From CAVPPA01 sp963841325 (lineage in GTDB: Bacteria; Patescibacteriota; Saccharimonadia; Saccharimonadales; UBA4665): DNA of 64,000 bases. A model generated the notes under the pieces. The model worked only from the letters and a program-made list of their open reading frames with translations, made no database searches and was not told where the DNA came from. Within the stretch, counting starts at the first letter, position 1. Each line of letters opens with the position of its first letter. Positions 19,216-27,494 of this stretch are shown one piece after another. The stretch spans positions 16,264 through 80,263 of the forward strand of contig CAWJBZ010000008.1 of the NCBI GenBank assembly GCA_963841325.1, read 5' to 3'. The position numbers and the translations under genes were made by a program.

Positions 19216-19308
19216 CGATGTCGGCTCATCTCATCCTGGGGCTGGAGAAGGTCCCAAGGGTCCGGCTGTTCGCCGGTTAAAGAGGTACGTGAGCTGGGTT
19301 CAGAACGT

Positions 19309-19589
19309 AAATAACATTGCGTTGCTTCATAGTAATATGAAGAACAATAAACTGACTAAAATCGGTGAAACCCGACTGGAGCATATCGAACGCTTCAGGG
19401 GTAATACCGAGGGTAAGCCTCCGTTTATTTTAACGGGGTTGATCCCGTAGAGACTGATCCCTAGGTTTAGCTAGTTACTAAACGTAAGGTGAGATGGATA
19501 AATCCATCAAATGTCAGCTCCTTAACTAATAAAACTTTGATTAAGGATGAAGATATAGTCCGTGCCATCAGTAATGATGGAATTACACG
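19309..19589 (+). mobile_element. Group I intron 5 in 23S (site L2593), no ORF
   Basis: 281 nt between CAGAACGT and CGTGAGACAG. The exon AACGT pairs with GCGTT in the intron (near 19320), with U.G at the splice site, and the intron ends in G19589. It shares the CGGTGAAACCCGACTGGAGC, GGGGTAATACCG and AAGATATAGTCCG pattern with intron 4. L2593 is the site of the Chlamydomonas intron that encodes I-CreI. This copy has no endonuclease frame. Confidence 0.87.
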
Positions 19590-19928
19590 CGTGAGACAGT
19601 TCGGTTTATATCCGCTGTGGACGATAGGAAATTTGAGAGGATCTATTCGTAGTACGAGAGGACCCGAATGGACGCACCGCTGGTGTACCAGTTGTCGTAC
19701 CAACGGCATTGCTGGGTAGCTATGTGCGGAATAGATAAGCGCTGAAAGCATATTAAGCGCGAAACTAGCCTCAAGATTAGATTTCCCCATGAGGACCCTG
19801 AAAGACGATCAGGTTGATAGGCGCAAGGTGGAAGTGCGGTAACGTATGGAGCCGAAGCGTACTAATAGTCCCATTGACTTTTTACGATTTCTGATTCAAT
19901 ATCATTTTGATGTTTGGATCAGAGAGCG

Positions 19929-19967
19929 ATTGACTAGTTATTGGTGCATACCAAGCACCCGTTTGTC
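19929..19967 (+). other. 23S precursor processing stem, 3' half
   Basis: 19929-19944 pairs perfectly with 14830-14845, and 19959-19967 with 14808-14816. The pairing crosses the whole intron-rich 23S gene. Confidence 0.7.
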
Positions 19968-20054
19968 AAAGCTTACTTTTACAATATAGGCATCAAATAC
20001 AGCATTGGTTACGACGGTATTACTAAACGAAAGCCGTTGAGTAAATGAATTCCG

Positions 20055-20172
20055 TACTTGGTGCCCATGGCGCGAGGGAAACACCTGTTCCCATGCCGAA
20101 CACAGCAGTTAAGCCTCGCAGCGGCTACAATACTTGGGGTTCACCCCTGGGAAAATAGCACGGTGCCAAATT
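20055..20172 (+). rRNA. rrf: 5S ribosomal RNA
   Basis: About 118 nt. The helix I ends TTGGTGCC and GGTGCCAA pair with two G.U pairs. The conserved CCCATGCCGAACACAGCAGTTAAG, helix IV/V (ACTTGGGGTTCACCCCTGGGA) and GAAAATAGCACGG are all present. It follows 23S by 170 bp and is followed by a terminator. Confidence 0.95.
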
Positions 20173-20181
20173 ATAAGAAAT

Positions 20182-20207
20182 GCCTCCGAATAGGAGGCTT
20201 TTCTTTT
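20182..20207 (+). terminator. rRNA operon terminator
   Basis: GCCTCC (20182-20187) pairs with GGAGGC (20193-20198), followed by TTTTCTTTT. It lies 10 nt after 5S. Confidence 0.85.
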
Positions 20208-20325
20208 AGTATTTAGAAACTCTCTGTAAACAAACTTATTCTTAATCTATCATCTGTAAACGAATAAATGCACACCTACATAGTTAGTACAAATAATTAG
20301 GCTAAAGTAGTTTAAGGTTGAGAAT

Positions 20326-20520
20326 TTAAACTATATTAATAATATCGCTTTGAGGAATATATAGATTTCCAGGATTTTGTGGGTTAGATATAACGTATAG
20401 CCATTTTCTTGCCTCGTTGGAGGAAATTGCACTTTTAATTTTTCCCATGGCTTTTCCCGAACCATATTTGAATATGACATTCTGACCAATCTTATATTTT
20501 GGCTTATCTACTGAGTCCAT
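20326..20520 (-). CDS. Small hypothetical protein, possible SH3-like fold (64 aa)
   Basis: I do not recognise a family. The sequence MDSVDKPKYKIGQNVIFKYG followed by GKAMGKIKSA has the KxGxxVxFxxGxGxxxGxIxxI rhythm of small SH3/KOW-like barrels, but this is weak evidence. A GAAAGGG ribosome site overlaps the end of the upstream minus-strand gene and lies about 8 nt before ATG 20520. The two small genes are therefore probably coupled. The stop is TAA at 20326. Confidence 0.6.
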   Translation of the reverse strand: MDSVDKPKYKIGQNVIFKYGSGKAMGKIKSAISSNEARKWLYVISNPQNPGNLYIPQSDIINIV

Positions 20521-20525
20521 AATTT

Positions 20526-20660
20526 TTACCCTTTCTTCTTAATGTGAATAGTTTCAACTTCGGTTTTTGTTGGATGTTTTAGGGCATAGGGTATTGTGAC
20601 AAATCTACCCGTTCCTGAGTCTCGACCTCGTTCTATTGTATAAGTTTTGGCTTTTGCCAT
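20526..20660 (-). CDS. Very small conserved-type protein (44 aa)
   Basis: This short frame is preceded by a strong GGAGG site, 9 nt before ATG 20658-20660. It encodes MAKAKTYTIERGRDSGTGRF, then VTIPYALKHPTKTEVETIHI and KKKG. The RDSGTGRFV...HP.T...ETI pattern recalls a family of short, uncharacterised bacterial proteins of unknown function. The stop TAA (20526-20528) lies 5 bp before the ATG of the next minus-strand gene. The ribosome site and the tight pairing support a real gene despite its length. Confidence 0.65.
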   Translation of the reverse strand: MAKAKTYTIERGRDSGTGRFVTIPYALKHPTKTEVETIHIKKKG

Positions 20661-20767
20661 AGTTGTTAACCTCCGTTAATTGGCACTCTCTATTATAGTC
20701 TGCTAATAATCTAAAATCAATTACCTCTGTTTAGTTGTATCAAGTATATAAGTACGAATAAATAAGT

Positions 20768-20796
20768 TTGACATGAGCATAATAGCATGCTATCAT
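20768..20796 (+). promoter_or_regulatory. Promoter of the KGG-protein gene
   Basis: A perfect TTGACA (20768-20773), a 17-bp spacer and TATCAT (20791-20796). Transcription should start near 20803, leaving a 90-nt leader. Confidence 0.7.
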
Positions 20797-20824
20797 AAGC
20801 ATAGTTCCGAAAGAAGATTACCGA

Positions 20825-20850
20825 GGGTTTCGTAAAATCGAAGCCCTTTT
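20825..20850 (+). promoter_or_regulatory. Terminator-like hairpin in the KGG leader
   Basis: GGGTTTCG (20825-20832) pairs with CGAAGCCC (20839-20846) around a TAAAAT loop, followed by TTTT. It sits between the promoter and the ribosome site, where an attenuator would sit. Confidence 0.5.
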
Positions 20851-20892
20851 ATGTATCTATATCGGATAAGTAATATAAGGGAGGTTATTAAA

Positions 20893-21090
20893 ATGGCTGG
20901 AACAAAAGCTGGCGGCAAAGCTGCTGCTGCAACTAACAAAGCAAAATACGGCGCTGATTTTTATGCAAAGATCGGTGCAGTTGGTGGTCGTAAGGGTCAC
21001 ACAGGTGGCTTTTACAAAAATCGTGAGTTGGCTCGGATTGCCGGTGCCCGTGGTGGTCGTATCTCGCGTCGCTCTAAGAAAATCGCTTAA
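20893..21090 (+). CDS. KGG/GsiB-like small glycine-rich protein (65 aa)
   Basis: The start is ATG 20893, with GGGAGG about 9 nt upstream; the longer frame to 20851 lacks a ribosome site. The protein carries GG-centred repeats (KAGGKAAAATN, IGAVGGRKGHTGGFY, IAGARGGRISRRSKK), the pattern of KGG-motif, GsiB-like or stress-induced hydrophilic proteins. It is basic and probably disordered. The role may be nucleic-acid binding or protection under stress, but nothing here proves it. A strong promoter, a leader hairpin and a terminator make it a separate, probably highly expressed unit. Confidence 0.8.
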   Translation: MAGTKAGGKAAAATNKAKYGADFYAKIGAVGGRKGHTGGFYKNRELARIAGARGGRISRRSKKIA

Positions 21091-21123
21091 CACTAATAAT
21101 AGATAGTTAAAATATAACTAGAT

Positions 21124-21157
21124 AAAGTCCTCATTTTCTTGGGGACTTTATTTTTTT
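21124..21157. terminator. Terminator between the KGG gene and the zincin-like gene
   Basis: AAAGTCC (21124-21130) pairs with GGACTTT (21143-21149), followed by a run of seven Ts. It may serve both convergent units. Confidence 0.8.
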
Positions 21158-21681
21158 ACTTTTTCTTGTTTGGATTGGTGTTTAATTTGTGGCTCGAAGA
21201 ATAACAGCGTCGAAGGTTGTTTGGTGCGTTTAGTTGAACGATAAGCCCGACAAAAACGAGAAGGGGTAACTCTCCAAACAGCATGGCAGTTAAAACATTG
21301 ATAATGTTTTAGGTCTGATTGTTGCAGACTTTTATTATTACAGTATGGACAGATACTTCGAGCATATAACCAATCCCTGTAAGTATCTAAACAATCTTGA
21401 ATATGATTTTCGTCAATTGTGATACCGAGCTCTCTGGCAATTGCTTTGGCTTTTTCCCAGGCGGCAACCTCTAGACGTAAAAGCTCAAAATCAGACTTAT
21501 AAGTGGTATGTCCCAGCAAGGCATGACTAGTTTCATGTAATAATGACCAGATTGAAGTTGGCTCATCAGACTTAGTGTTGTAGAAAACATCATTTGTTTT
21601 GGGTGACCAATAAAATGTAGCTCCTTCTTTGTAGTTAAGTGTTGGATAGCGGTTTTGTAACTGATTAATTATTTGTTCCAT
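21148..21681 (-). CDS. Zincin-like protein with C-terminal zinc ribbon
   Basis: Residues 47-58 read LLHETSHALLGH, an HExxH metalloprotease motif. A possible third ligand lies in RLEVAAWEKA about 18 residues later, as in ImmA/IrrE-type peptidases. A C-terminal zinc ribbon is formed by CPYCNNK and CFNCHAVW (about residues 112-134). The tail is basic. This may be a regulatory protease, but no phage repressor or stress regulator is next to it. The first 17 bp overlap the end of the ROK gene, so the two are one operon. 177 residues. Confidence 0.7.
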   Translation of the reverse strand: MEQIINQLQNRYPTLNYKEGATFYWSPKTNDVFYNTKSDEPTSIWSLLHETSHALLGHTTYKSDFELLRLEVAAWEKAKAIARELGITIDENHIQDCLDTYRDWLYARSICPYCNNKSLQQSDLKHYQCFNCHAVWRVTPSRFCRAYRSTKRTKQPSTLLFFEPQIKHQSKQEKVKK

Positions 21682-22480
21682 AATGTTTGTAGGCTAAATC
21701 GTAACAACCATATATTACCGCTTCTTCCGGTCGTATGGCTTCTTGGAGTTGTGGGATTGTCACTAATGGGTTATCGAATCGCTTGAGTTCATCTAGTAAA
21801 TAAGCTTTGAAGCGGTCAAAATAGTTACCAACACTACCGCCAACAATGACTATATCTGGTTGAGTAATGGCTATTAACTCGAAAAAACCTAAAGCTAAAT
21901 CATAAGCAATCCGTCGCCAAATTTTTTCATCAGTTATTTCTTTAGCTTTTTTACCGAAACGTTCAACGATTGCCCGTCCAGAAGCAAAATCTTCCCATGG
22001 TATTCGTTTCCCATGATACTCGAGCACCATATGGCCGCCCTCGCTATCGGCAAGTTCAGGATCTATTGTTCGATTAATAATAAACCCAGTGCCAATCCCG
22101 GTACTAATGGTTACATAGAGTAGTCGTTTATCCTTGGGGCGAAGCATTGATTCGGAAAGTGCCCCAAGATTAGCATCGTTTTCAATTATGATTGGACAGT
22201 GAAATATTTTTTCGGCATCAGCCTGTATGGGTACATTATGCCAAGGTAAATTACCAAAATACTCTCCAATGCCACGATTCCGGTTAACTTTACCCGGCAC
22301 CGCAATGCACCCAGCTCTATAATCAGTCGTCCGGAATGAAGCAACGGTATTTTTTAGCTCTTCTAAAAATGATTGGTAATCTTTAGATGTTTTAAAATGA
22401 GCCTTTTCAGCGATAACACCGCTGTCATCAAGTGCCGCTACGAGCGTTTTCGAGCCGCCGATATCTACCCCTGCAAACAT
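21665..22480 (-). CDS. ROK-family sugar kinase or regulator-like protein
   Basis: The phosphate-1 loop FAGVDIGGSKTLVAALD opens the protein. The catalytic base region reads IIIENDANLGAL, the adenosine/phosphate-2 strand reads VTISTGIGTGFII, and IVIVGGSVGN lies near the end. These are marks of the ROK/ASKHA fold, and 271 residues is slightly short. The usual CxCGxxGCxE zinc site of ROK proteins is replaced by KRIPWEDFASG, which still keeps the following SG. There is no N-terminal HTH, so a kinase is more likely than a repressor. The substrate is unknown; glucose or an amino sugar is possible. Confidence 0.8.
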   Translation of the reverse strand: MFAGVDIGGSKTLVAALDDSGVIAEKAHFKTSKDYQSFLEELKNTVASFRTTDYRAGCIAVPGKVNRNRGIGEYFGNLPWHNVPIQADAEKIFHCPIIIENDANLGALSESMLRPKDKRLLYVTISTGIGTGFIINRTIDPELADSEGGHMVLEYHGKRIPWEDFASGRAIVERFGKKAKEITDEKIWRRIAYDLALGFFELIAITQPDIVIVGGSVGNYFDRFKAYLLDELKRFDNPLVTIPQLQEAIRPEEAVIYGCYDLAYKHYGTNN

Positions 22481-22516
22481 GCTTATTTAAGTTTAACATA
22501 GGTTCGTGGTCATCTC

Positions 22517-22545
22517 TTTACCACAAGGGTCTAAACAGGTATAAT
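22517..22545 (+). promoter_or_regulatory. Promoter of the S1-domain gene
   Basis: TTTACC (22517-22522), a 17-bp spacer and a perfect TATAAT (22540-22545). The leader is about 90 nt and carries AGGAGG at 22621-22626, 14 nt before the ATG, with a TTG-AGT-GTC-TAA mini-frame between. Confidence 0.6.
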
Positions 22546-22640
22546 GCTGATAACGTTGTGGACAAGACCAAGCTAGTTATTGTGAGTGATTGAGTCTATC
22601 TAAAGCGGAATAATATATTTAGGAGGCATTGAGTGTCTAA

Positions 22641-23717
22641 ATGTCCAAAGACACTACTATAACAATGGATGAGTTGCTGAAAAACAGCACAGTTGAGTGC
22701 CTGACAGCCGGTAGCGTGGTTGAAGGTACGATTACATCTGTCAAGAAACACGAAGTCTGGGTCGATCTCGGCCCAAACGGTACCGGTGTGGTATTACGAC
22801 GAGAAATTAGTCATAGCCCTCAACTAGAAGTCGGCGAGAAAATAACGGTCAGTGTTATTGACCCGGAAATGGAAGAAGGTTACGCGCTCTTGAGTATGAA
22901 GCGAGCGGTTAAAGACCGCGGCTGGGATGAATTGCAGCGAATCTTTGACGCCCAGGAAATTACCGAAGTTGTACCTCATGATGCTAATCGAGGAGGTTTA
23001 CTGGTTGAATTGGAGGGTATCAGAGGATTTTTACCGGTATCTCAATTAGCTACTGGCCACTATCCTCGAGTTTCGGGTGCTGATAAGGATGAAATTTTAC
23101 AAAAGCTAAATGCTTTAGTTAACAAACCATTACGGGTGCGGATTCTGGATGTTAGTCGAAAGGACAACAAATTGATATTTTCCGAAAAAGAGGCAATTAA
23201 AGATGATATGCAGAGTCGATTTGCCGAACTGAAAGTTGGTGATGTGGTAGAGGGAGTGGTCACTGGAGTGATTGACTTTGGCGCTTTTGTGAATGTTGAT
23301 GGAATTGAAGGTTTAATTCATATATCTGAGATATCCTGGGAAAGAGTCGATAACCCCCGTAATTATATTAAAATTGGTGACCGAATTAAGACTAAAATAA
23401 TTACTATCAATAAAGATCGCCTTTCTCTTAGTCTGAAGCAAATGTCAGAGGATCCTTGGCTAGCGGAAATCAAAGCTTTTAAAAAGGGCGGCATTGTAGA
23501 GGGTAAAATTACCCGTATTACTCCGTTTGGCGCTTTTGTTCAACTTAGTCCTTCGGTCGAGGCCTTGGTGCATGTTTCGGAAATGGGGGAAAGTGAAGCT
23601 GTTGATCCAGAACAACTGTTTAAATTAAACGAAAAGAAGAAATTTAAAGTGTTAGATATAGATAAAGATGGTCGGAAGATTGCTCTGAGTCTTAAAGATA
23701 CCAACACTAAAAAGTAG
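22641..23717 (+). CDS. rpsA: Ribosomal protein S1-like, four S1 domains
   Basis: S1 unfolds and holds mRNA on the 30S subunit. Four S1 OB-fold repeats are visible at about residues 21-88, 106-188, 201-270 and 287-354. The third (VGDVVEGVVTGVIDFGAFVN) and fourth (GGIVEGKITRITPFGAFVQL) are the most canonical. Four domains, against six in E. coli, is common outside Proteobacteria. An in-frame TAA abuts ATG 22641, so the start is certain. The AGGAGG lies unusually far upstream (14 nt). infB follows after 81 bp. Confidence 0.9.
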   Translation: MSKDTTITMDELLKNSTVECLTAGSVVEGTITSVKKHEVWVDLGPNGTGVVLRREISHSPQLEVGEKITVSVIDPEMEEGYALLSMKRAVKDRGWDELQRIFDAQEITEVVPHDANRGGLLVELEGIRGFLPVSQLATGHYPRVSGADKDEILQKLNALVNKPLRVRILDVSRKDNKLIFSEKEAIKDDMQSRFAELKVGDVVEGVVTGVIDFGAFVNVDGIEGLIHISEISWERVDNPRNYIKIGDRIKTKIITINKDRLSLSLKQMSEDPWLAEIKAFKKGGIVEGKITRITPFGAFVQLSPSVEALVHVSEMGESEAVDPEQLFKLNEKKKFKVLDIDKDGRKIALSLKDTNTKK

Positions 23718-23798
23718 TCAAACTAGCACCGTTTTACCGTATCATTTAAGATTATTACCAAAATCACAGTAGGTTTAGAAAGGAACACCACCACAATC

Positions 23799-25556
23799 AT
23801 GACCACAATCGAAATTGAAGACATGATCACAGTCGGTACCTTAGCTAACAAACTAATGATTCCGGTTAGTCGTTTGATTACTGAACTAATGAAAAACGGT
23901 GTGATGGTAACCATTAATGAGCAAATTGATTTTGATACAGCTCAAATCATCGTTGCTGAATTAGGTCTCGATGTCAGCTTACAAAAATTTACTAAAACTG
24001 AAACACCGGTGTTGAATCGGATAAAGACCATCAGCGATAAAGCCATACCTCGACCACCTGTGGTAGCAGTAATGGGACATGTCGATCACGGTAAAACATC
24101 TTTACTTGATATCATTCGTAACACTAGTGTGGCTAAGCGCGAAGCCGGTGGAATTACTCAGCACATTTCGGCTTATCAGGTGGAGCATAACGGTCGTCAA
24201 ATTACTTTTCTTGATACACCGGGCCATGAAGCGTTTGCCGCTATCCGTGAACACGGTGCTCATCTTACCGATATTGCTATCATTGTGATTGCTGCCGATG
24301 ATGGCATTAAACCGCAAACTATTGAAGCTATCCGGTTTGCACGCAAAGCTGGAGTGCGGATCATTGTCGCGATTAATAAGGTTGATAAAACTGGCGCTGA
24401 TCCTAACCGCGTTAAACAACAACTATCAGAGCAAAAATTAATTATTGAAGAATGGGGAGGGGATACCATTGCTCTGGAGATGAGTGCTAAAACTGGTCAA
24501 GGGATAAAAGAATTGCTTGACATGATATTACTGGTGGCGGATGTCGATAATCTGCGCGCTGATATTGATGTTCCGGCTCGTGGTTTGATAATCGAGTCTC
24601 ATGTAGAACAGGGACGAGGGCCGATTGCCCAGGGGCTTATTGAAGCCGGTACATTACGAAAGGGAGATTTCGTAGTAGCTGGAGCTACTTATGCTAAACT
24701 ACGTAATCTAGAAACAACAGAAGGCAAGCCACTTTCTGAAGCTACTCCGTCAATGCCCGTTATTATGACAGGCTTTAAAGTATTACCGGAGTTTGGTGAA
24801 GAATTTTCAGTAGCTCAAGATGAAAAACAAGCACGAACGATTGCGGAAGCGGCTGCTCTTGGTAGATCTCAAGTAAATCGAACACAGAGTGTTACTGGTA
24901 GTGAATTATTACATATGATCAAGCGCAGTGATGAAACTAATATGTTTAACATTATTATTAAAGCTGATACTCAAGGATCCTTAACATCAGTTGTTGATAG
25001 CTTGAAATCTCTTGAAACCGAAGAAGTAATGGTTCGGATTGTCGGTTCCGGTATCGGTTCTATCACCGAAAATGATCTGTATATCGCCCATTCCAGTAAA
25101 GCCATCATCTATGGTTTCAATGTAGTTATGCCCAGTAACATTAAACAACAAGCTGGTCGTCAGGATATTGGAGTTCGATTATTTGATGTCATATATGAGT
25201 TGATTGATGATGTTCGGACTGAACTTAGCGCTTTACTTCGTCCGGAAATTGTCGAGACAGAATTAGGCAGGTTGATTGTCCGAGCGGTATTTAATACTAC
25301 AAAAACACAAATTATCTGTGGCGGAGAAGTCACCAAAGGCAAGCTTACTTTACCAGCCCTAGCAACTATTTGGCGCGGTGATGATAAATTAGCGGAAGTA
25401 GAGGTATTAAACTTTAAACGAGGCCCGACAGATACTAAAGAAGTCGTGGAGGGAGAAATGTGTGGTGTAAATTTAAAAACCAACCATCGCATTTTATTAC
25501 ATGAAGGCGACCGCTTAGAATTCATTCGTCGCGAAACAGTAACTCGCCAACTCTAA
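23799..25556 (+). CDS. infB: Translation initiation factor IF-2
   Basis: IF-2 is the GTPase that brings fMet-tRNA to the 30S subunit and promotes subunit joining. The P-loop GHVDHGKTSLL lies near residue 92, DTPGHEAFAAIREHGA is switch II, and NKVDKTGADP and SAKTGQG complete the G domain. The C-terminal domains end with FKRGPTDTKEV and HEGDRLEFIRRETVTRQL. At 585 residues it has only a short IF2_N-like segment (VGTLANKLMIPVSRLITEL) at the front. AAGGA lies 16 nt before the ATG, longer than usual. Confidence 0.97.
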   Translation: MTTIEIEDMITVGTLANKLMIPVSRLITELMKNGVMVTINEQIDFDTAQIIVAELGLDVSLQKFTKTETPVLNRIKTISDKAIPRPPVVAVMGHVDHGKTSLLDIIRNTSVAKREAGGITQHISAYQVEHNGRQITFLDTPGHEAFAAIREHGAHLTDIAIIVIAADDGIKPQTIEAIRFARKAGVRIIVAINKVDKTGADPNRVKQQLSEQKLIIEEWGGDTIALEMSAKTGQGIKELLDMILLVADVDNLRADIDVPARGLIIESHVEQGRGPIAQGLIEAGTLRKGDFVVAGATYAKLRNLETTEGKPLSEATPSMPVIMTGFKVLPEFGEEFSVAQDEKQARTIAEAAALGRSQVNRTQSVTGSELLHMIKRSDETNMFNIIIKADTQGSLTSVVDSLKSLETEEVMVRIVGSGIGSITENDLYIAHSSKAIIYGFNVVMPSNIKQQAGRQDIGVRLFDVIYELIDDVRTELSALLRPEIVETELGRLIVRAVFNTTKTQIICGGEVTKGKLTLPALATIWRGDDKLAEVEVLNFKRGPTDTKEVVEGEMCGVNLKTNHRILLHEGDRLEFIRRETVTRQL

Positions 25557-25572
25557 TGATATAATGGCAAAT

Positions 25573-25944
25573 ATGGCGGATGCTCCAAATACACCTCTCA
25601 GAATAGATAACAACCTACTTGAAGAACTAGGTTTAGGCGGTATACCGCCAGAAGACAAATCCAGTCTGTTAAAACATATTTATGAGACACTAGAAATGCG
25701 AGTTGGTATGCGGTTGGCCGATTTAATGACTAATGAACAGCTTGATGAATTCGAGCGCTACTTTAATGCTCAGGATGATGCTGGAGCCTTTCACTGGTTA
25801 GAGACGAACTTCCCGAATTATAAAGAGATAGTTGCTGATGAATTTGCTAAATTGAAGGACGAAGTTGCTCAAACCGCACCGCAAATACTAGCGACTATCC
25901 AAAATAGCGCCACAGGAACAAGTCAACCCCCTCAGCCCGAATAA
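25573..25944 (+). CDS. DUF5663-like small acidic protein, probably leaderless
   Basis: The pattern LLEELGLGGIPPEDKSSLLK, then LEMRVGMRLADLMTNEQLDE and WLETNFPNYKEIVADEF, matches what I remember of DUF5663, an uncharacterised family common in Patescibacteria. It is 123 residues and helical. A perfect extended -10 (TGATATAAT, 25557-25565) overlaps the infB stop. It also covers the first possible ATG at 25564, so I start at ATG 25573, 8 bp after the -10. The mRNA would be leaderless. It is convergent with fmt. Confidence 0.65.
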   Translation: MADAPNTPLRIDNNLLEELGLGGIPPEDKSSLLKHIYETLEMRVGMRLADLMTNEQLDEFERYFNAQDDAGAFHWLETNFPNYKEIVADEFAKLKDEVAQTAPQILATIQNSATGTSQPPQPE

Positions 25945-25951
25945 TTATTAG

Positions 25952-26854
25952 CTATAAAAACTGTCGATAACCAGCTAAAAATGCCTTAACCGACATCTCT
26001 GGTTTGCCGATTGGTTTAACTCGCAGGATCTCTAACGACTCGTCTCCACAATAAATCAATAACTGCTGACCTTTAAGATAAACATCACCAGGTTTACCCT
26101 GTTTACTGTTAACTCTAGCTTGAGTTATTATGACTTCTCGATTAGCCAACCAACAACGGCTTTTAGGCCATTCAATAAATGCCCGGATTTCTCTTTCTAA
26201 CTGAATTGCCGGCTTAGTCCATTGGATAATGCCATCCTCTTTGGTTAATTTACGAGAATAAGAAGGGGTCTTATTACCAATTATTTTCCCAACTTCTTGA
26301 GAAATAGGAGTGACTTGATGCTGTAAATATAGAGGTAAAATTGTCTTAAGTGTGGCCACACTCAATTGCGTCAAAGCAGTAGTTAATACAGGTGTGGTTA
26401 TATTAACAGGGATATCGTAACGAGCCTGGGCCAATAAAGGACCTTCGTCCATTCGTTCGACTAACAACATTAAGCTGACCCCAGTTTGTTTTTGGCCGCT
26501 AAGAATAGCGTAGGAAATTGGGTCGGCACCTCGCCACTCCGGAAGTAAACTAAAATGACAATTTATAATGCCAAGCGAAAAATGATCGATAGTTGCTTGA
26601 CTAACTATGATACCGAAATCAATAAGTATCGCAAAAATACTCTTGAAATGATGATCTTTAATTAATTGATCCAGGGCCTGCTTATCTTGAACAGCAAATA
26701 CCGGAATTTTAGCAGCCAAAGCTTTCATGGTTTCAACCGTTGCTGGTTTGGTAATAATGGCTTCAAACTCAATATCTGGCATCAGCAGGCTTAAACTTTT
26801 AGCAGCCAACGGACCACTACCGAAAAATATCGTTGGACCAAGTTTTTTATTCAA
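25952..26854 (-). CDS. fmt: Methionyl-tRNA formyltransferase
   Basis: Fmt formylates the initiator Met-tRNA. The signature INCHFSLLPEWRGADPI holds the catalytic Asn and His and the SLLPxxRG motif. MDEGPLLAQARYDI follows, and a C-terminal OB-like tRNA-binding domain ends the protein. I start at TTG 26852-26854, 1 nt after the def stop, giving MNKKLGPTIFFGSG, the usual N-terminus of the fold. The longer frame to 26923 lies wholly inside def and reads as unrelated sequence. Translational coupling with def is likely. Confidence 0.9.
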   Translation of the reverse strand: MNKKLGPTIFFGSGPLAAKSLSLLMPDIEFEAIITKPATVETMKALAAKIPVFAVQDKQALDQLIKDHHFKSIFAILIDFGIIVSQATIDHFSLGIINCHFSLLPEWRGADPISYAILSGQKQTGVSLMLLVERMDEGPLLAQARYDIPVNITTPVLTTALTQLSVATLKTILPLYLQHQVTPISQEVGKIIGNKTPSYSRKLTKEDGIIQWTKPAIQLEREIRAFIEWPKSRCWLANREVIITQARVNSKQGKPGDVYLKGQQLLIYCGDESLEILRVKPIGKPEMSVKAFLAGYRQFL

Positions 26855-26855
26855 T

Positions 26856-27440
26856 CTATTTGCCCCACAGTGTTTTATTCTTTCGGACGGACTTTTCATA
26901 GTCAAGCTGTTCCAGAGTGCCATCGTCCATTAATTTATAAAAAGCATCCGGTTTATCTTTAATATGATCTATAAAGAGCACCCCTTTAGTATGATCAATT
27001 TCATGTTGGAAAATCCTGGCTAAGAACCCCTCAGCAGTTACCCGAAAGCTACGACCATGCTCGTCGATCGCTTTTACTCTTACTTTCATATAACGAGGTA
27101 CTTTACCATAGATATCCTTAACGCTTAAACATCCCTCGAAATCCTCCTCTATATTACCCTCGAATTTTGTGATAATTGGATTAATAAAAGTTGAAAATGA
27201 GAGATCCTCTTTACTATCATAGTTATTTCGAACAACAATAATCTTATATAATTGGTTGATTTGAATAGCAGCCATTGCTACTCCAACCTCATGATCTCGA
27301 CTTCTATCCCAACTGATTGTTGCCGTTTTCATATCATTAATTATTTTCAATATTACCGGAGTAATAATTCCAACTCGGTGCGATATTTTACGTAAATTTG
27401 GATTAGGTAAAGCAATAAGATTTTGTTCGGTAATAGTCAT
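26856..27440 (-). CDS. def: Peptide deformylase
   Basis: Def removes the N-formyl group from nascent proteins, reversing the mark made by Fmt next door. The three family motifs are present: GVAMAAIQI (motif 1, a variant of GxGxAAxQ), EGCLSV (motif 2, metal-binding Cys) and QHEIDHTKGVLF (motif 3, HExDH). At 194 residues it is slightly long, with a charged C-terminal tail (LEQLDYEKSVRKNKTLWGK). It is the middle gene of the minus-strand set priA-def-fmt, 54 bp after priA. Confidence 0.95.
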   Translation of the reverse strand: MTITEQNLIALPNPNLRKISHRVGIITPVILKIINDMKTATISWDRSRDHEVGVAMAAIQINQLYKIIVVRNNYDSKEDLSFSTFINPIITKFEGNIEEDFEGCLSVKDIYGKVPRYMKVRVKAIDEHGRSFRVTAEGFLARIFQHEIDHTKGVLFIDHIKDKPDAFYKLMDDGTLEQLDYEKSVRKNKTLWGK

Positions 27441-27494
27441 TTCAGCAAGTAGTATATATTATTAACAGATTGAATGGAATCATTCATAAATAAT

